Assembly (NCBI GenBank): GCA_965221135.1
Contig: CBDCRZ010000003.1
Location: 248,001-312,000, forward strand
Reading direction: 5' to 3'
Length of the DNA: 64,000 nt
Source: Sansalvadorimonas sp965221135
GTDB lineage: Bacteria; Pseudomonadota; Gammaproteobacteria; Pseudomonadales; Endozoicomonadaceae
Shown here: positions 48,928-56,665 of the stretch, piece after piece
How positions within the stretch are numbered: the first letter of the stretch is position 1
Layout of the letters: each line of letters starts with the position of its first letter
Notes under the pieces: model-generated
Database searches by the model: none
Told to the model about the DNA's origin: nothing
What the model saw: only the letters and a program-made list of their open reading frames with translations
Position numbers and translations under genes: made by a program

Positions 48928-50730
48928 ATGCCCGAAACCCAGACTGAAACCGTTATAGCCTTTGATCAACTGTCCCTGTCGGATGCCATACTGAAAGCTA
49001 TTCGAGATGTTGGTTATGAAACCCCTTCTCCTATCCAGGCTCGCAGTATTCCCCATCTGCTGGAAGGTAAAGATCTGCTTGGTCTGGCTCAAACGGGTAC
49101 TGGTAAAACCGCAGCGTTTGCCCTGCCGGTTCTCTCTCGCATAGATGATAGCTGCAGCGGCACCCAGGTGCTGGTGCTTTGCCCAACACGTGAACTGGCT
49201 ATTCAGGTGGCTGAAGCTTGCCAGACTTACGCGAAACATCTTCCTTCTTTCCATGTTCTGCCCATATATGGTGGCCAGGATATGCGTGGACAGCTGCGCG
49301 GTCTTCAGCGTGGTGCGCAGGTTGTTGTGGGTACCCCGGGTCGTGTTATGGATCACTTGCGCCGTGGTAGTCTGAAGCTGGACAACCTGATGACAGTGGT
49401 TCTGGATGAAGCCGACGAAATGCTGCGTATGGGCTTTGTGGAAGACATAGAGTGGATCCTCGATCACACTCCAAAGACCCGGCAGACTGCACTGTTCTCT
49501 GCGACCATGCCTCCTGCGATTCGTCGCATTGCAGACAAGTACCTGAATAACCCCGTATCTGTTGAGATTCGTGCGAAGACCACCACGGTTGATACCATTA
49601 CTCAAAAAGTGTGGATGGCCAGTGGTCTGCATAAACTGGACGCTCTGACCCGTATTCTGGAAGTCGAAGATTTCGACGCCATGATCATTTTCGTACGTAC
49701 CCGTTCCGCCACTGTTGAACTGGCTGAAAAGCTGGAAGCCCGTGGATTCTCTGCCGCTGCACTGAATGGTGATATGAGTCAGGGGCTGCGTGAGAAGATG
49801 GTCGACCGCCTGAAGAAAGGGACTCTGGATATTCTGGTTGCGACTGACGTTGCTGCCCGTGGCCTGGACGTTGAGCGCATCAGCCATGTTGTGAACTACG
49901 ACATCCCTAACGACACTGAAGCCTATGTTCACCGTATCGGCCGTACCGGTCGTGCCGGACGTCAGGGTACTGCGATCCTGTTCGCCGCACCTCGTGAGCG
50001 TCGTATGTTGCGTGCTATTGAGCATGCGACTCGTCAGAAAATCGAACCTATGCGTTTGCCTACCCAGCGTGACGTGCGGGATATTCGTATCAAGAACTTC
50101 AAGGAGCAGGTTTCCTGCACCATCAGTAATGAAGATCTGACCCAGTACCATGAAGTCATCAATGAGATGATTCAGGAACAGGCGATTGAAATTGGCGATG
50201 CGGCTGCGGCCCTGTGCTTCCTGGCCCAGAAAGAGCGTCCATTCCCTGATGGTAACGAGCCTGAGCCTCGCCAGTGGGAAGAGCGTGAGCGTCGTCCTCG
50301 TCGTGAAGATCGTGAAGATCCTCGTAACAAGGGCAAGAAGCGTTTCCGTATCAGCGTTGGCCGTGACCATGGCGTAAGCCCTGGTGAGATTGTTGGCGCC
50401 ATCGCTAACGAAGGCGGAATCTCTGGTCGTGATATCGGGCATATCCGTCTGTTCGACAAGTTCTCTACGGTTTATCTGCCAGAAGAGACTGCAGGTGCTG
50501 TGCTGAGCACTCTGGGTGAAATCCGCATCCGTAACCAGATGCTGGAACTGCGGGAATGGCGTGAAAACCCTAGCGGTGGCGCCCCTCGTCGAAGCGACCG
50601 TGGTGGCTACCGTGGTAACCGTGAAGGCGGCCGCGGTGGTGAGCGCGATGAGCGTCCACGTCGCCGTGGCTTTGAAGGCCAGCGTCGTCGTAGTCCTCGT
50701 GATAGCGACGACAACCGCGGTAACGAGTAA
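48928..50730 (+). CDS. deaD: DEAD-box RNA helicase DeaD/CsdA
   Basis: A 600-residue protein. The start MPETQTET at 48928 is preferred over an upstream in-frame start because the family N-terminus begins just after it (FDQLSLSDAILKAIRDVGYE). Helicase motifs are Q (PSPIQARSIP), I (AQTGTGKTAAF), II (VLDEADEML), III (SAT), V (ATDVAARGLDVE) and VI (HRIGRTGRAGR). A DbpA-type RNA-binding domain (RISVGRDHGVSPGEIVGAIA) and an Arg/Gly-rich tail complete the DeaD layout. It assists ribosome assembly and mRNA turnover in the cold. Confidence 0.95.
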   Translation: MPETQTETVIAFDQLSLSDAILKAIRDVGYETPSPIQARSIPHLLEGKDLLGLAQTGTGKTAAFALPVLSRIDDSCSGTQVLVLCPTRELAIQVAEACQTYAKHLPSFHVLPIYGGQDMRGQLRGLQRGAQVVVGTPGRVMDHLRRGSLKLDNLMTVVLDEADEMLRMGFVEDIEWILDHTPKTRQTALFSATMPPAIRRIADKYLNNPVSVEIRAKTTTVDTITQKVWMASGLHKLDALTRILEVEDFDAMIIFVRTRSATVELAEKLEARGFSAAALNGDMSQGLREKMVDRLKKGTLDILVATDVAARGLDVERISHVVNYDIPNDTEAYVHRIGRTGRAGRQGTAILFAAPRERRMLRAIEHATRQKIEPMRLPTQRDVRDIRIKNFKEQVSCTISNEDLTQYHEVINEMIQEQAIEIGDAAAALCFLAQKERPFPDGNEPEPRQWEERERRPRREDREDPRNKGKKRFRISVGRDHGVSPGEIVGAIANEGGISGRDIGHIRLFDKFSTVYLPEETAGAVLSTLGEIRIRNQMLELREWRENPSGGAPRRSDRGGYRGNREGGRGGERDERPRRRGFEGQRRRSPRDSDDNRGNE

Positions 50731-50780
50731 ACTCGTGACAAAAAACGATAGTGCTTCCTGAACGACTTCGTTAATACGAC

Positions 50781-50814
50781 AAAGGCCGGAAAGCTTATGC
50801 TTTCCGGCCTTTTA
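50781..50814 (+). terminator. Bidirectional terminator between deaD and psuG
   Basis: AAAGGCCGGAAAGC pairs perfectly with 50799-50812 across TTAT, with T-runs on both strands. It separates convergent genes. Confidence 0.92.
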
Positions 50815-50861
50815 TTGCACTGCTTTTATGGTGCGGGGCTGAGTGTGCTGGCTTCAGGCTG

Positions 50862-51776
50862 TTAAAGGTAAGCGTATTCAACCGCAATGCGGGACGCCAG
50901 TCGTGCATTGTTTAGCACCAGTTCAATATTGGACTTCAGGCTGTCACCCCCAGTCAGCTCTTTTACGCGGGACAGCAGAAAGGGCGTGGACTCCTTACCT
51001 TTAACGCCTTGCTCGTCCAGCTCTTTCAGTGCCTGTTCTATGGCCGTGTCGATAATATCCCGAGGCATGGAATGTTTTTCTGGAATAGGGTTGGCAATGA
51101 CAACGCCACCCTTGAGTCCGGCCGTCCACTTCGCCTGCAGAGTTTCGGCGATATCCAGAGGTGTGTCTAGCTGGTGATCAACCTGGAAGTCACTGCCACG
51201 GGTGTAGAATGCAGGCATGGTTTTTACGCCGTAACCAAGTACAGGCACACCGTTGGTTTCGAGGTATTCCAGAGTCAGGCCAATATCCAGGATGGACTTG
51301 CAACCGGCACACACTACAGCCACGTTGGTCTTTGCCAGTTCCTGCAGATCGGCAGAGATATCAAAGCTGGTCTCTGCACCCCGGTGCACACCGCCAATGC
51401 CACCGGTTGCAAAGACTTTTACACCTGCCATAGCAGCGATAATCATGGTGGTGGCAACAGTGGTCGCACCGTCCATCTTTTTCGCCATGATCACCGGCAG
51501 GTCACGGCGGCTGGTTTTAATAATACCCAAACCCGTTTTGCCTAAGTGTTTGATCTCATCACGGGTCAGGCCAACCTTCAGGCGGCCGCCGATAATTGCG
51601 ATAGTGGCAGGGGTTGCACCCTGTTCCCGCACCGTCTCTTCAACCTTGAGCGCTGTGGCAACATTGTCCGGATAGGGCATACCGTGGGAGATAATGGTGG
51701 ATTCCAGTGCGACAACGGCCTGGCCTGCATTCAACGTGGCTTTCACGTCCGGGTGAATATCGAGAAATGGGTTCAT
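50862..51776 (-). CDS. psuG: Pseudouridine-5'-phosphate glycosidase
   Basis: A 304-residue enzyme that splits pseudouridine 5'-phosphate to uracil and ribose 5-phosphate. The ATG at 51776 follows AAGGATG; the frame extends upstream into the psuK remnant. Family blocks are VVALESTIISHGMPYPDN, ATIAIIGGRLKVGLT, RRDLPVIMAKKMDGATTVAT, KVFATGGIGGVHRG and VVCAGCKSILDIGLTLEYLE. It is intact, but the partner kinase that makes its substrate is decayed next door. Confidence 0.95.
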   Translation of the reverse strand: MNPFLDIHPDVKATLNAGQAVVALESTIISHGMPYPDNVATALKVEETVREQGATPATIAIIGGRLKVGLTRDEIKHLGKTGLGIIKTSRRDLPVIMAKKMDGATTVATTMIIAAMAGVKVFATGGIGGVHRGAETSFDISADLQELAKTNVAVVCAGCKSILDIGLTLEYLETNGVPVLGYGVKTMPAFYTRGSDFQVDHQLDTPLDIAETLQAKWTAGLKGGVVIANPIPEKHSMPRDIIDTAIEQALKELDEQGVKGKESTPFLLSRVKELTGGDSLKSNIELVLNNARLASRIAVEYAYL

Positions 51777-52167
51777 GGTACATCCTTTCTGAATGGCGGC
51801 GGCACCCAGTGCAAGGTTAATCGTCGCCTGCTGCTCCAGTGCCATGGTTGCAGAGGCCTTTAATTCTTGATCCTATGCCTCCGGCTTTCAGGCGATTGGG
51901 TTTCAGGGTGTGAATGCGGTGTAGTCAGGGGCGCAGACGTTCTGCTTTGGATGCAGACACACAGTCAGCAAACACCGACGGCAGGTTAGGGCGGTTAAGG
52001 ATAAAGTCCCGTGCTTCAGGCGACAGGTTGGTATCAATGACCAGTGCCTGACGGTGGTTTAAGGCTGCCATCTGGCTCAATGCAAACAAATGTTTGCTAT
52101 TGGTATCATTTGTTTGCATTGCACCATGCGTGATGTGTGACCGCAATAAGGTTTGATTTTTTAACAA
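51777..52167 (-). pseudogene. psuK: Decayed psuK (PfkB-family pseudouridine kinase)
   Basis: On the minus strand 52100-51925 reads ALVIDTNLSPEARDFI and VFADCVSASKAERLRP, the PfkB sugar-kinase middle region. A TGA (51925-51927) then interrupts, yet the same frame continues LHRIHTLKPNRLKAG, which is the next conserved block of the family. After that the sequence loses similarity, and the N-terminal half is absent. The open stretch just before psuG (ALEQQATINLALGAAA) may be the tail. Stop codon, missing start and missing catalytic C-terminal motif make it a pseudogene. psuK normally precedes psuG in one operon. Confidence 0.75.
52078..52121. repeat. 15-bp perfect inverted repeat
   Basis: CAATGCAAACAAATG (52078-52092) and its exact complement (52107-52121) flank a 14-bp centre. 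It lies between ppnN and the psuK remnant. It could be an operator or a hairpin ending ppnN transcription; there is no T-run. Confidence 0.85.
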
Positions 52168-52177
52168 AGACTATCAG

Positions 52178-53581
52178 TCAGTGTTTAACCTCATAGCAGG
52201 GTTCGTAGCGGGTTCCCGGGAGTTTCATGCGTCCCTGGTCAACAAAGGCAGTGAGCAGGGCATCAATACGCTTCATCAAGGCCGGTTCTCCGGACAGCTG
52301 GAATTTACCGTGTTTCTGAATGCTGTTAATGCCGCTTTCCTTAATATTACCCGCCACAATACCCGACATCGCCTGACGCAGGTTGGAAGCCAGCTCCTGA
52401 GGCGGCAGGCTGCTGTCCAGCTTCAGTGCAGCCATATTGTCGTGGTTGGGCTCAAAGGGCACCTGGAATGAGTGGGGGATATTGAGCTTCCAGTTGAAGT
52501 AGAAAGCATCGTTATGAGCACGTCGAGACTCTGTTACCTGCTCCAGACCTCTCTTCATAACTCGGGCTACTTCGGCCGGGTCATCAATAATAATTGTGTA
52601 CAGAGCCTGGGCTTCAGGGCCGAGGGTGTTGCCGATAAAGGTATCAATCTGCTCAAAGTAGGCTTTGGCACATTCGGGGCCGGTCAGCACAAACGGGTAA
52701 GGAATGTCTTTGTTATCCGGGTGCAGAAGGATTCCGATTAAATAGAGAATCTCTTCGCAGGTACCCGGGCCACCCGGGAAGGCGATAATGCCATGGCCCA
52801 TACGCACAAAGCCTTCCAGGCGCTTTTCGATATCAGGCATGATAATCAGTTCATTGACGATCGGGTTGGGGCTTTCTGCCGCAATAATCCCTGGCTCAGT
52901 CAGGCCAATAAACCGACCATTGTGAATGCGCTGTTTGGCATGGGAGATATGAGCGCCTTTCATGGGGCCTTTCATGGCGCCGGGGCCACAGCCAGTACAG
53001 ATATTCATACCCCGCAGGCCGAGTGCATAGCCGACATCTTTTGTGTACTTGTACTCTTCACGGCCGATGGAGTGACCACCCCAGCAGACGACAACATCCG
53101 GCGTCTGGCCTGGCACAAAGGCTTTGGCATGACGCAGCATTTCAAAAATCAGGCCGGTGACCCGTTGAGGTTTGGTGGCTTCGTCCTGGTCGCAACCTTT
53201 TAGTTCGCTGCAGGAGTGCAGAATGTCGCGCACCACAGAGAAGAGGTTCTCCCGCACGCCGCGTACCAGTGCACCGTCGACAAAGGCTGAGGCTGGGGCG
53301 TTGATCAGCTTGAGTTGAAGGCCCCGGTGCTCCTGAATGATTTCGATATCAAAGTTACGGTAGAGAGCGAGCAGCTCCCGGGCATCGTCCAGTTCGGTGT
53401 CACAGCTGAGTACCGCCAGAGCACACTGGCGAAAGAGGGTGTAGAGACCTGTGCGTGTGGTGTCCTGAAGCTGACGTACTTCATCGGTGGAAAGGACGTT
53501 CATGCTGCCCGTCGGGTTAACCAGGGCATTCAGAGTGGCGCAGGATGGTGAGGTCACCTTGTTGGAAGCATCTAATGCCAT
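52178..53581 (-). CDS. ppnN: Pyrimidine/purine nucleotide 5'-monophosphate nucleosidase PpnN
   Basis: A 467-residue protein, close to E. coli PpnN (YgdH, 454). The ATG at 53581 (MALDASNKV) follows GAGGAA; upstream frame is non-conserved. The central LOG-type Rossmann domain has VVVCWGGHSIGREEYKYTKD, CTGCGPGAMKGPMKGA and the catalytic PGGPGTCEEILYLIG, flanked by PpnN-specific N- and C-terminal domains. It hydrolyses nucleoside monophosphates to base and ribose 5-phosphate and in E. coli is stimulated by (p)ppGpp. With psuG it makes a base-salvage pair. Confidence 0.95.
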   Translation of the reverse strand: MALDASNKVTSPSCATLNALVNPTGSMNVLSTDEVRQLQDTTRTGLYTLFRQCALAVLSCDTELDDARELLALYRNFDIEIIQEHRGLQLKLINAPASAFVDGALVRGVRENLFSVVRDILHSCSELKGCDQDEATKPQRVTGLIFEMLRHAKAFVPGQTPDVVVCWGGHSIGREEYKYTKDVGYALGLRGMNICTGCGPGAMKGPMKGAHISHAKQRIHNGRFIGLTEPGIIAAESPNPIVNELIIMPDIEKRLEGFVRMGHGIIAFPGGPGTCEEILYLIGILLHPDNKDIPYPFVLTGPECAKAYFEQIDTFIGNTLGPEAQALYTIIIDDPAEVARVMKRGLEQVTESRRAHNDAFYFNWKLNIPHSFQVPFEPNHDNMAALKLDSSLPPQELASNLRQAMSGIVAGNIKESGINSIQKHGKFQLSGEPALMKRIDALLTAFVDQGRMKLPGTRYEPCYEVKH

Positions 53582-53971
53582 TAAGCAGTTCCTCTGCAAA
53601 AAAATGTGGCGAAAACAGCGGCCAGGGCAAGTACTCTTTGCCTTTGAAGCGCTCTGTTTTTGAAACGCTGATTCAAGAACGTAGCTATACAGACTGTTGT
53701 ATGACATTAATTACAGCTTATAGATGCTGATTGATCTACTTCCAGTGTTAATCTGTGTTGTTTTTCTCATAACAATAATATGTGAAAGATGACGTATGTA
53801 TGAAATGACGTATATATAAAAGCTCTATCACCGCAATTTTATTTCTTCTATCTTTCATGTGGCTGATTACGGTCTGGCCGCTGGTCTGTTTGCAGCTGTA
53901 CCAGAACTAACTGGCAAGGTGGGCCTTTGCCCCTGAAAAGGCCGTACTGGTGCATGCCGTTACGGTCATTT
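53582..53971. other. Upstream region of ppnN
   Basis: No gene is present. It holds the ppnN promoter on the minus strand and a two-copy direct repeat ATGACGTATRTAT (53789-53801 and 53805-53817). A GGCCTTT / AAAAGGCC hairpin near 53921-53942 may mark the end of the next gene's transcript. Confidence 0.4.
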
Positions 53972-55192
53972 TTATACTCTATTTTGTGCTCTTATATGAA
54001 GTAGTGCATGGCCGCGATGCATTTGATTACGCCCTTTTGGTGTTTGTGAGTATCCTTTCAGTGTCGTTCTCAGTAGCGTTAATGCCCAGCCTGGGTCGGT
54101 ATGTAGAAAGAAGTCAATGAGCTTCTCCGAGAGGGGGTTATCTTCTTTCAGGCGCTTTGTGTAATATGAAGTTGCATCTCTGATGAGTTTATCTGCCTCA
54201 AGGACAGTTTGTGGGCAAGGGAGCATTTCGTTCCATCTTACTGTTTTAATGCCGCAGTCCAGAATTTTCTCAAAGTCTTTTGCTTCCGCTGACGGTTGAA
54301 ATGCAAGTTTAAGTGATTCGTACGCAAGCTTAAGGGCGCGTGACATCCAGTGCTTGAAAGCAGGAAGGTTGAGTTCCTTTATTTCCAGTGCGCCTATGCA
54401 GTCGAGAAAAGCATCGGAAGCATGTCCGCAAAATAAACGTTCTTTGTTCGTATTCTTCACCAGTAAAGCCGTTTCCAGGGCTCTATCAAAGCGTTGACAG
54501 CGATTGTAGGCGACAGTCATGGCTCGCAAGACAGGCTGTTCACCTTTGACACTGTCTGGGATGTTTTGCAGGAACTGTTCAAGAAAAGCGAGTTTTTCAT
54601 TTACGGGTGATCTTTCATGGAATTTTGAAGCTTTGAGAATAAATTCAGCCATCATTTCTGGCTGGAAATGAAAAAAATCACGATGGTTTTGATAGCACGA
54701 CAAGATGCGGTCTTTTTGAATGTGACGGCTCTTGATCAGGTGCCCCATAAAGGTGAGCAGTTGTTGGAGTTGTTTTGGTGGGATGTTTTGACCAAGGGTC
54801 CTGTTCAGGTAGGTCTCAACGGCATTAAAGGCTACGGTGTGGTTTGGGATGTAAAGGGCTTTCCGGGCTTGTTCCAAAAGGTGGGAGTGGCTGTCGTTGC
54901 TGGTGCCTGCATGGCTGGGCTCAGTGTATAGGCTATCTGAATGCGCTCTCCTTTCGTTGTGTCTGTAGCTGTTGTATGGGTGATAATGGGCCGCACTTCG
55001 ATGTGCCAATCCCCTTCCGGGATGTGCGAATGATGAAGGGCGGATTTGTCTTTCGGGTGCGGCAGCAGGGCTGGCCTCGTGTGAGCTGCTGCTTCGCTCC
55101 CAGTGAGCTGTTGGTGGTGGCTGGGAGTTGTTTGCATGCCTGTCGTCGTACCATCCATAGTATTGAATGGGGTGACCTGTTGAGTAGTTCAT
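53972..55192 (-). CDS. Unrecognised helical-repeat protein
   Basis: A 406-residue protein if started at the ATG at 55192 (MNYSTGHPIQYYGWYDD); other in-frame starts at 55255 and 55378 are possible, and none has a good ribosome binding site. Residues ~1-110 are His/Ser/Pro-rich and disordered (QPPPTAHWERSSSSHEAS). The rest is alpha-helical with TPR/PPR-like pairs (ARKALYIPNHTVAFNAVETY, YNRCQRFDRALETALLV, LDCIGALEIKELNLPAFKHW). No signal peptide and no named family. The layout, a disordered head on an alpha-solenoid, is common in secreted effectors but also in regulatory proteins. Confidence 0.55.
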   Translation of the reverse strand: MNYSTGHPIQYYGWYDDRHANNSQPPPTAHWERSSSSHEASPAAAPERQIRPSSFAHPGRGLAHRSAAHYHPYNSYRHNERRAHSDSLYTEPSHAGTSNDSHSHLLEQARKALYIPNHTVAFNAVETYLNRTLGQNIPPKQLQQLLTFMGHLIKSRHIQKDRILSCYQNHRDFFHFQPEMMAEFILKASKFHERSPVNEKLAFLEQFLQNIPDSVKGEQPVLRAMTVAYNRCQRFDRALETALLVKNTNKERLFCGHASDAFLDCIGALEIKELNLPAFKHWMSRALKLAYESLKLAFQPSAEAKDFEKILDCGIKTVRWNEMLPCPQTVLEADKLIRDATSYYTKRLKEDNPLSEKLIDFFLHTDPGWALTLLRTTLKGYSQTPKGRNQMHRGHALLHIRAQNRV

Positions 55193-55455
55193 AATGGTGC
55201 CCGATGGTGAATGTCGGGTCTGTATAAATTTTTTTTCTCCGGAAAACCATGACATGGCTGTTATGTGTTTGTTTCCCTGTCGCTGGGATGGTGAGATTAT
55301 TCCCCAGCCGGAGGAAGTCGTCCAAGTCACAAGGTCATGCCAGATCAGGCTTTTGCGCCCCCGGTGCTGCGGAGCCAAAATGTTTTATAATCAGCCTTTT
55401 TATAATCGCAATTAATGCAGTCTCAGATATCACATCAGATCATTTCGGGAGCAGT

Positions 55456-56097
55456 ATGTTTACAGGTATCGTGCAGGGCATAAGGGAAGTTGTTGGCATT
55501 GAGCGCCGTGAAGGCTTTGCCACTTTTGAAATAGCCCTGGGTGAAGAGCTTGCCAAAGATTTAAAAAATGGTGCCAGTGTGGCGGTGAATGGTGTCTGCC
55601 TGACCGCTACGCGCAGTGCTACCAGAGATAATCAAAAAACAGCCTTTTTTGATGTGATGCAGGAAACCCTGCGGGTCACGAATCTGGCTGATCTCACGGT
55701 TGGTGATCAGGCCAATATTGAGCGGGCGGCCCGTTTTGGTGATGAGATTGGCGGGCATAGTATGTCTGGCCATGTTCACGGTCTGGTGGAAGTCACAGCC
55801 GTTGAGAAAACGCCTGATAACACCACAATTCGTTTTCACTTTGAACCACAGTTTCAGGAGTATCTGCTGCCCAAGGGGTATGTAGGCCTGAACGGTGCCA
55901 GCCTGACTATCAGTGCAACGGTCGAAGAACAGGCCTTTGCGGTACACCTGATTCCTGAAACCCTGGCGATGACGACTTTCGGGACGATTCAGCCTGGTGA
56001 CAGGGTGAATCTGGAGATTGACCCCCAGACTCAGGCCATTGTGGATACGGTCAAGCGAGTGCTGGCTAACCGTGATAAATACATGATATCGAGATAA
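55456..56097 (+). CDS. ribE: Riboflavin synthase, alpha chain
   Basis: A 213-residue enzyme that dismutates 6,7-dimethyl-8-ribityllumazine to riboflavin. The ATG at 55456 follows GGGAGC and gives the invariant MFTGIVQGI. Two homologous lumazine-binding barrels are visible: SVAVNGVCLTA with GGHSMSGHVHG, and VGLNGASLTIS. It stands apart from other rib genes, and no FMN riboswitch was recognised upstream. It would supply flavin, which the two large FAD enzymes in this window also need, but no regulatory link is seen. Confidence 0.95.
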   Translation: MFTGIVQGIREVVGIERREGFATFEIALGEELAKDLKNGASVAVNGVCLTATRSATRDNQKTAFFDVMQETLRVTNLADLTVGDQANIERAARFGDEIGGHSMSGHVHGLVEVTAVEKTPDNTTIRFHFEPQFQEYLLPKGYVGLNGASLTISATVEEQAFAVHLIPETLAMTTFGTIQPGDRVNLEIDPQTQAIVDTVKRVLANRDKYMISR

Positions 56098-56130
56098 ATG
56101 CAGAGCAAGCAAAGGATGTTTGCTCTGCAT
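56098..56130 (+). other. Hairpin directly after ribE
   Basis: ATGCAGAGCAA (56098-56108) pairs perfectly with 56120-56130. No T-run follows, so it is a 3' stabilising or Rho-dependent element rather than a classic terminator. Confidence 0.6.
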
Positions 56131-56148
56131 TGAGTTGATGGCGATGTT

Positions 56149-56330
56149 TCAGGTGTTATCTTCCAGAGAGTATTTCTGCAGTAAACGGTTATAAGTGCCA
56201 TCGGCTTTCACCGCAGCCAGGGCGGTATCCAGCCTCTCTTTCAGAGGGGAACCTTTCCTCACTGCAATACCCACCCCTTTACCAAAATACTTCTTTCGCT
56301 GAACAGTACCGATGCAGTTGAAATAAAAAT
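56149..56330 (-). pseudogene. 3' remnant of a family-3 extracellular solute-binding protein
   Basis: On the minus strand the reading YFGKGVGIAVRKGSPLKERL continues into LAAVKADGTYNRLLQKYSL and a stop at 56149. This is the standard C-terminus of periplasmic amino-acid-binding proteins (SBP_bac_3). Upstream, similarity fades within ~60 codons, and stops and frame changes appear. No N-terminal lobe or signal peptide can be found. It is a truncated leftover of an ABC uptake gene. Confidence 0.7.
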
Positions 56331-56665
56331 AATAAATACAGCTGCCGGATTTCGCATAATGGCTTTACTCAAGGGCTTTGTAAGCTAGCTTCCAGACTGT
56401 CTTCAAGGGCATTACTAAAAGGCTGCAGTGACTGTCTTGTGGCAAGATGGATCGTATTGTCAATGCCATTATAAAACGGTCAAAAAACACTCTGCCAGAT
56501 GAGGGCGACGTGAAGGAATGTACGGGTTATCTTTGATATAGGGTGGGAATACACTGTGAGGTAGTGCGTGGTGTCGAAGTCTGGGCTGAGAGTTGTTAGA
56601 TGAAAACCCTATACAATACGAAATATGTAGAGGTTATCTGGTCGTAAATTTACCAAACGAAATGG
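56331..56665. other. Degraded DNA upstream of the solute-binding remnant
   Basis: No intact gene. Short minus-strand stretches such as YNGIDNTIHLATRQSL may be further pieces of the decayed gene, but this is not certain. Confidence 0.3.

Noticed and set aside
48907..50442. 511-codon open frame antisense to deaD
   Set aside because: Shadow frame of a highly conserved helicase gene; no ribosome binding site and no recognisable motifs.
55200..55455. FMN riboswitch upstream of ribE
   Set aside because: I could not find the conserved helices of the RFN element; the stretch overlaps the start region of the opposite-strand gene.
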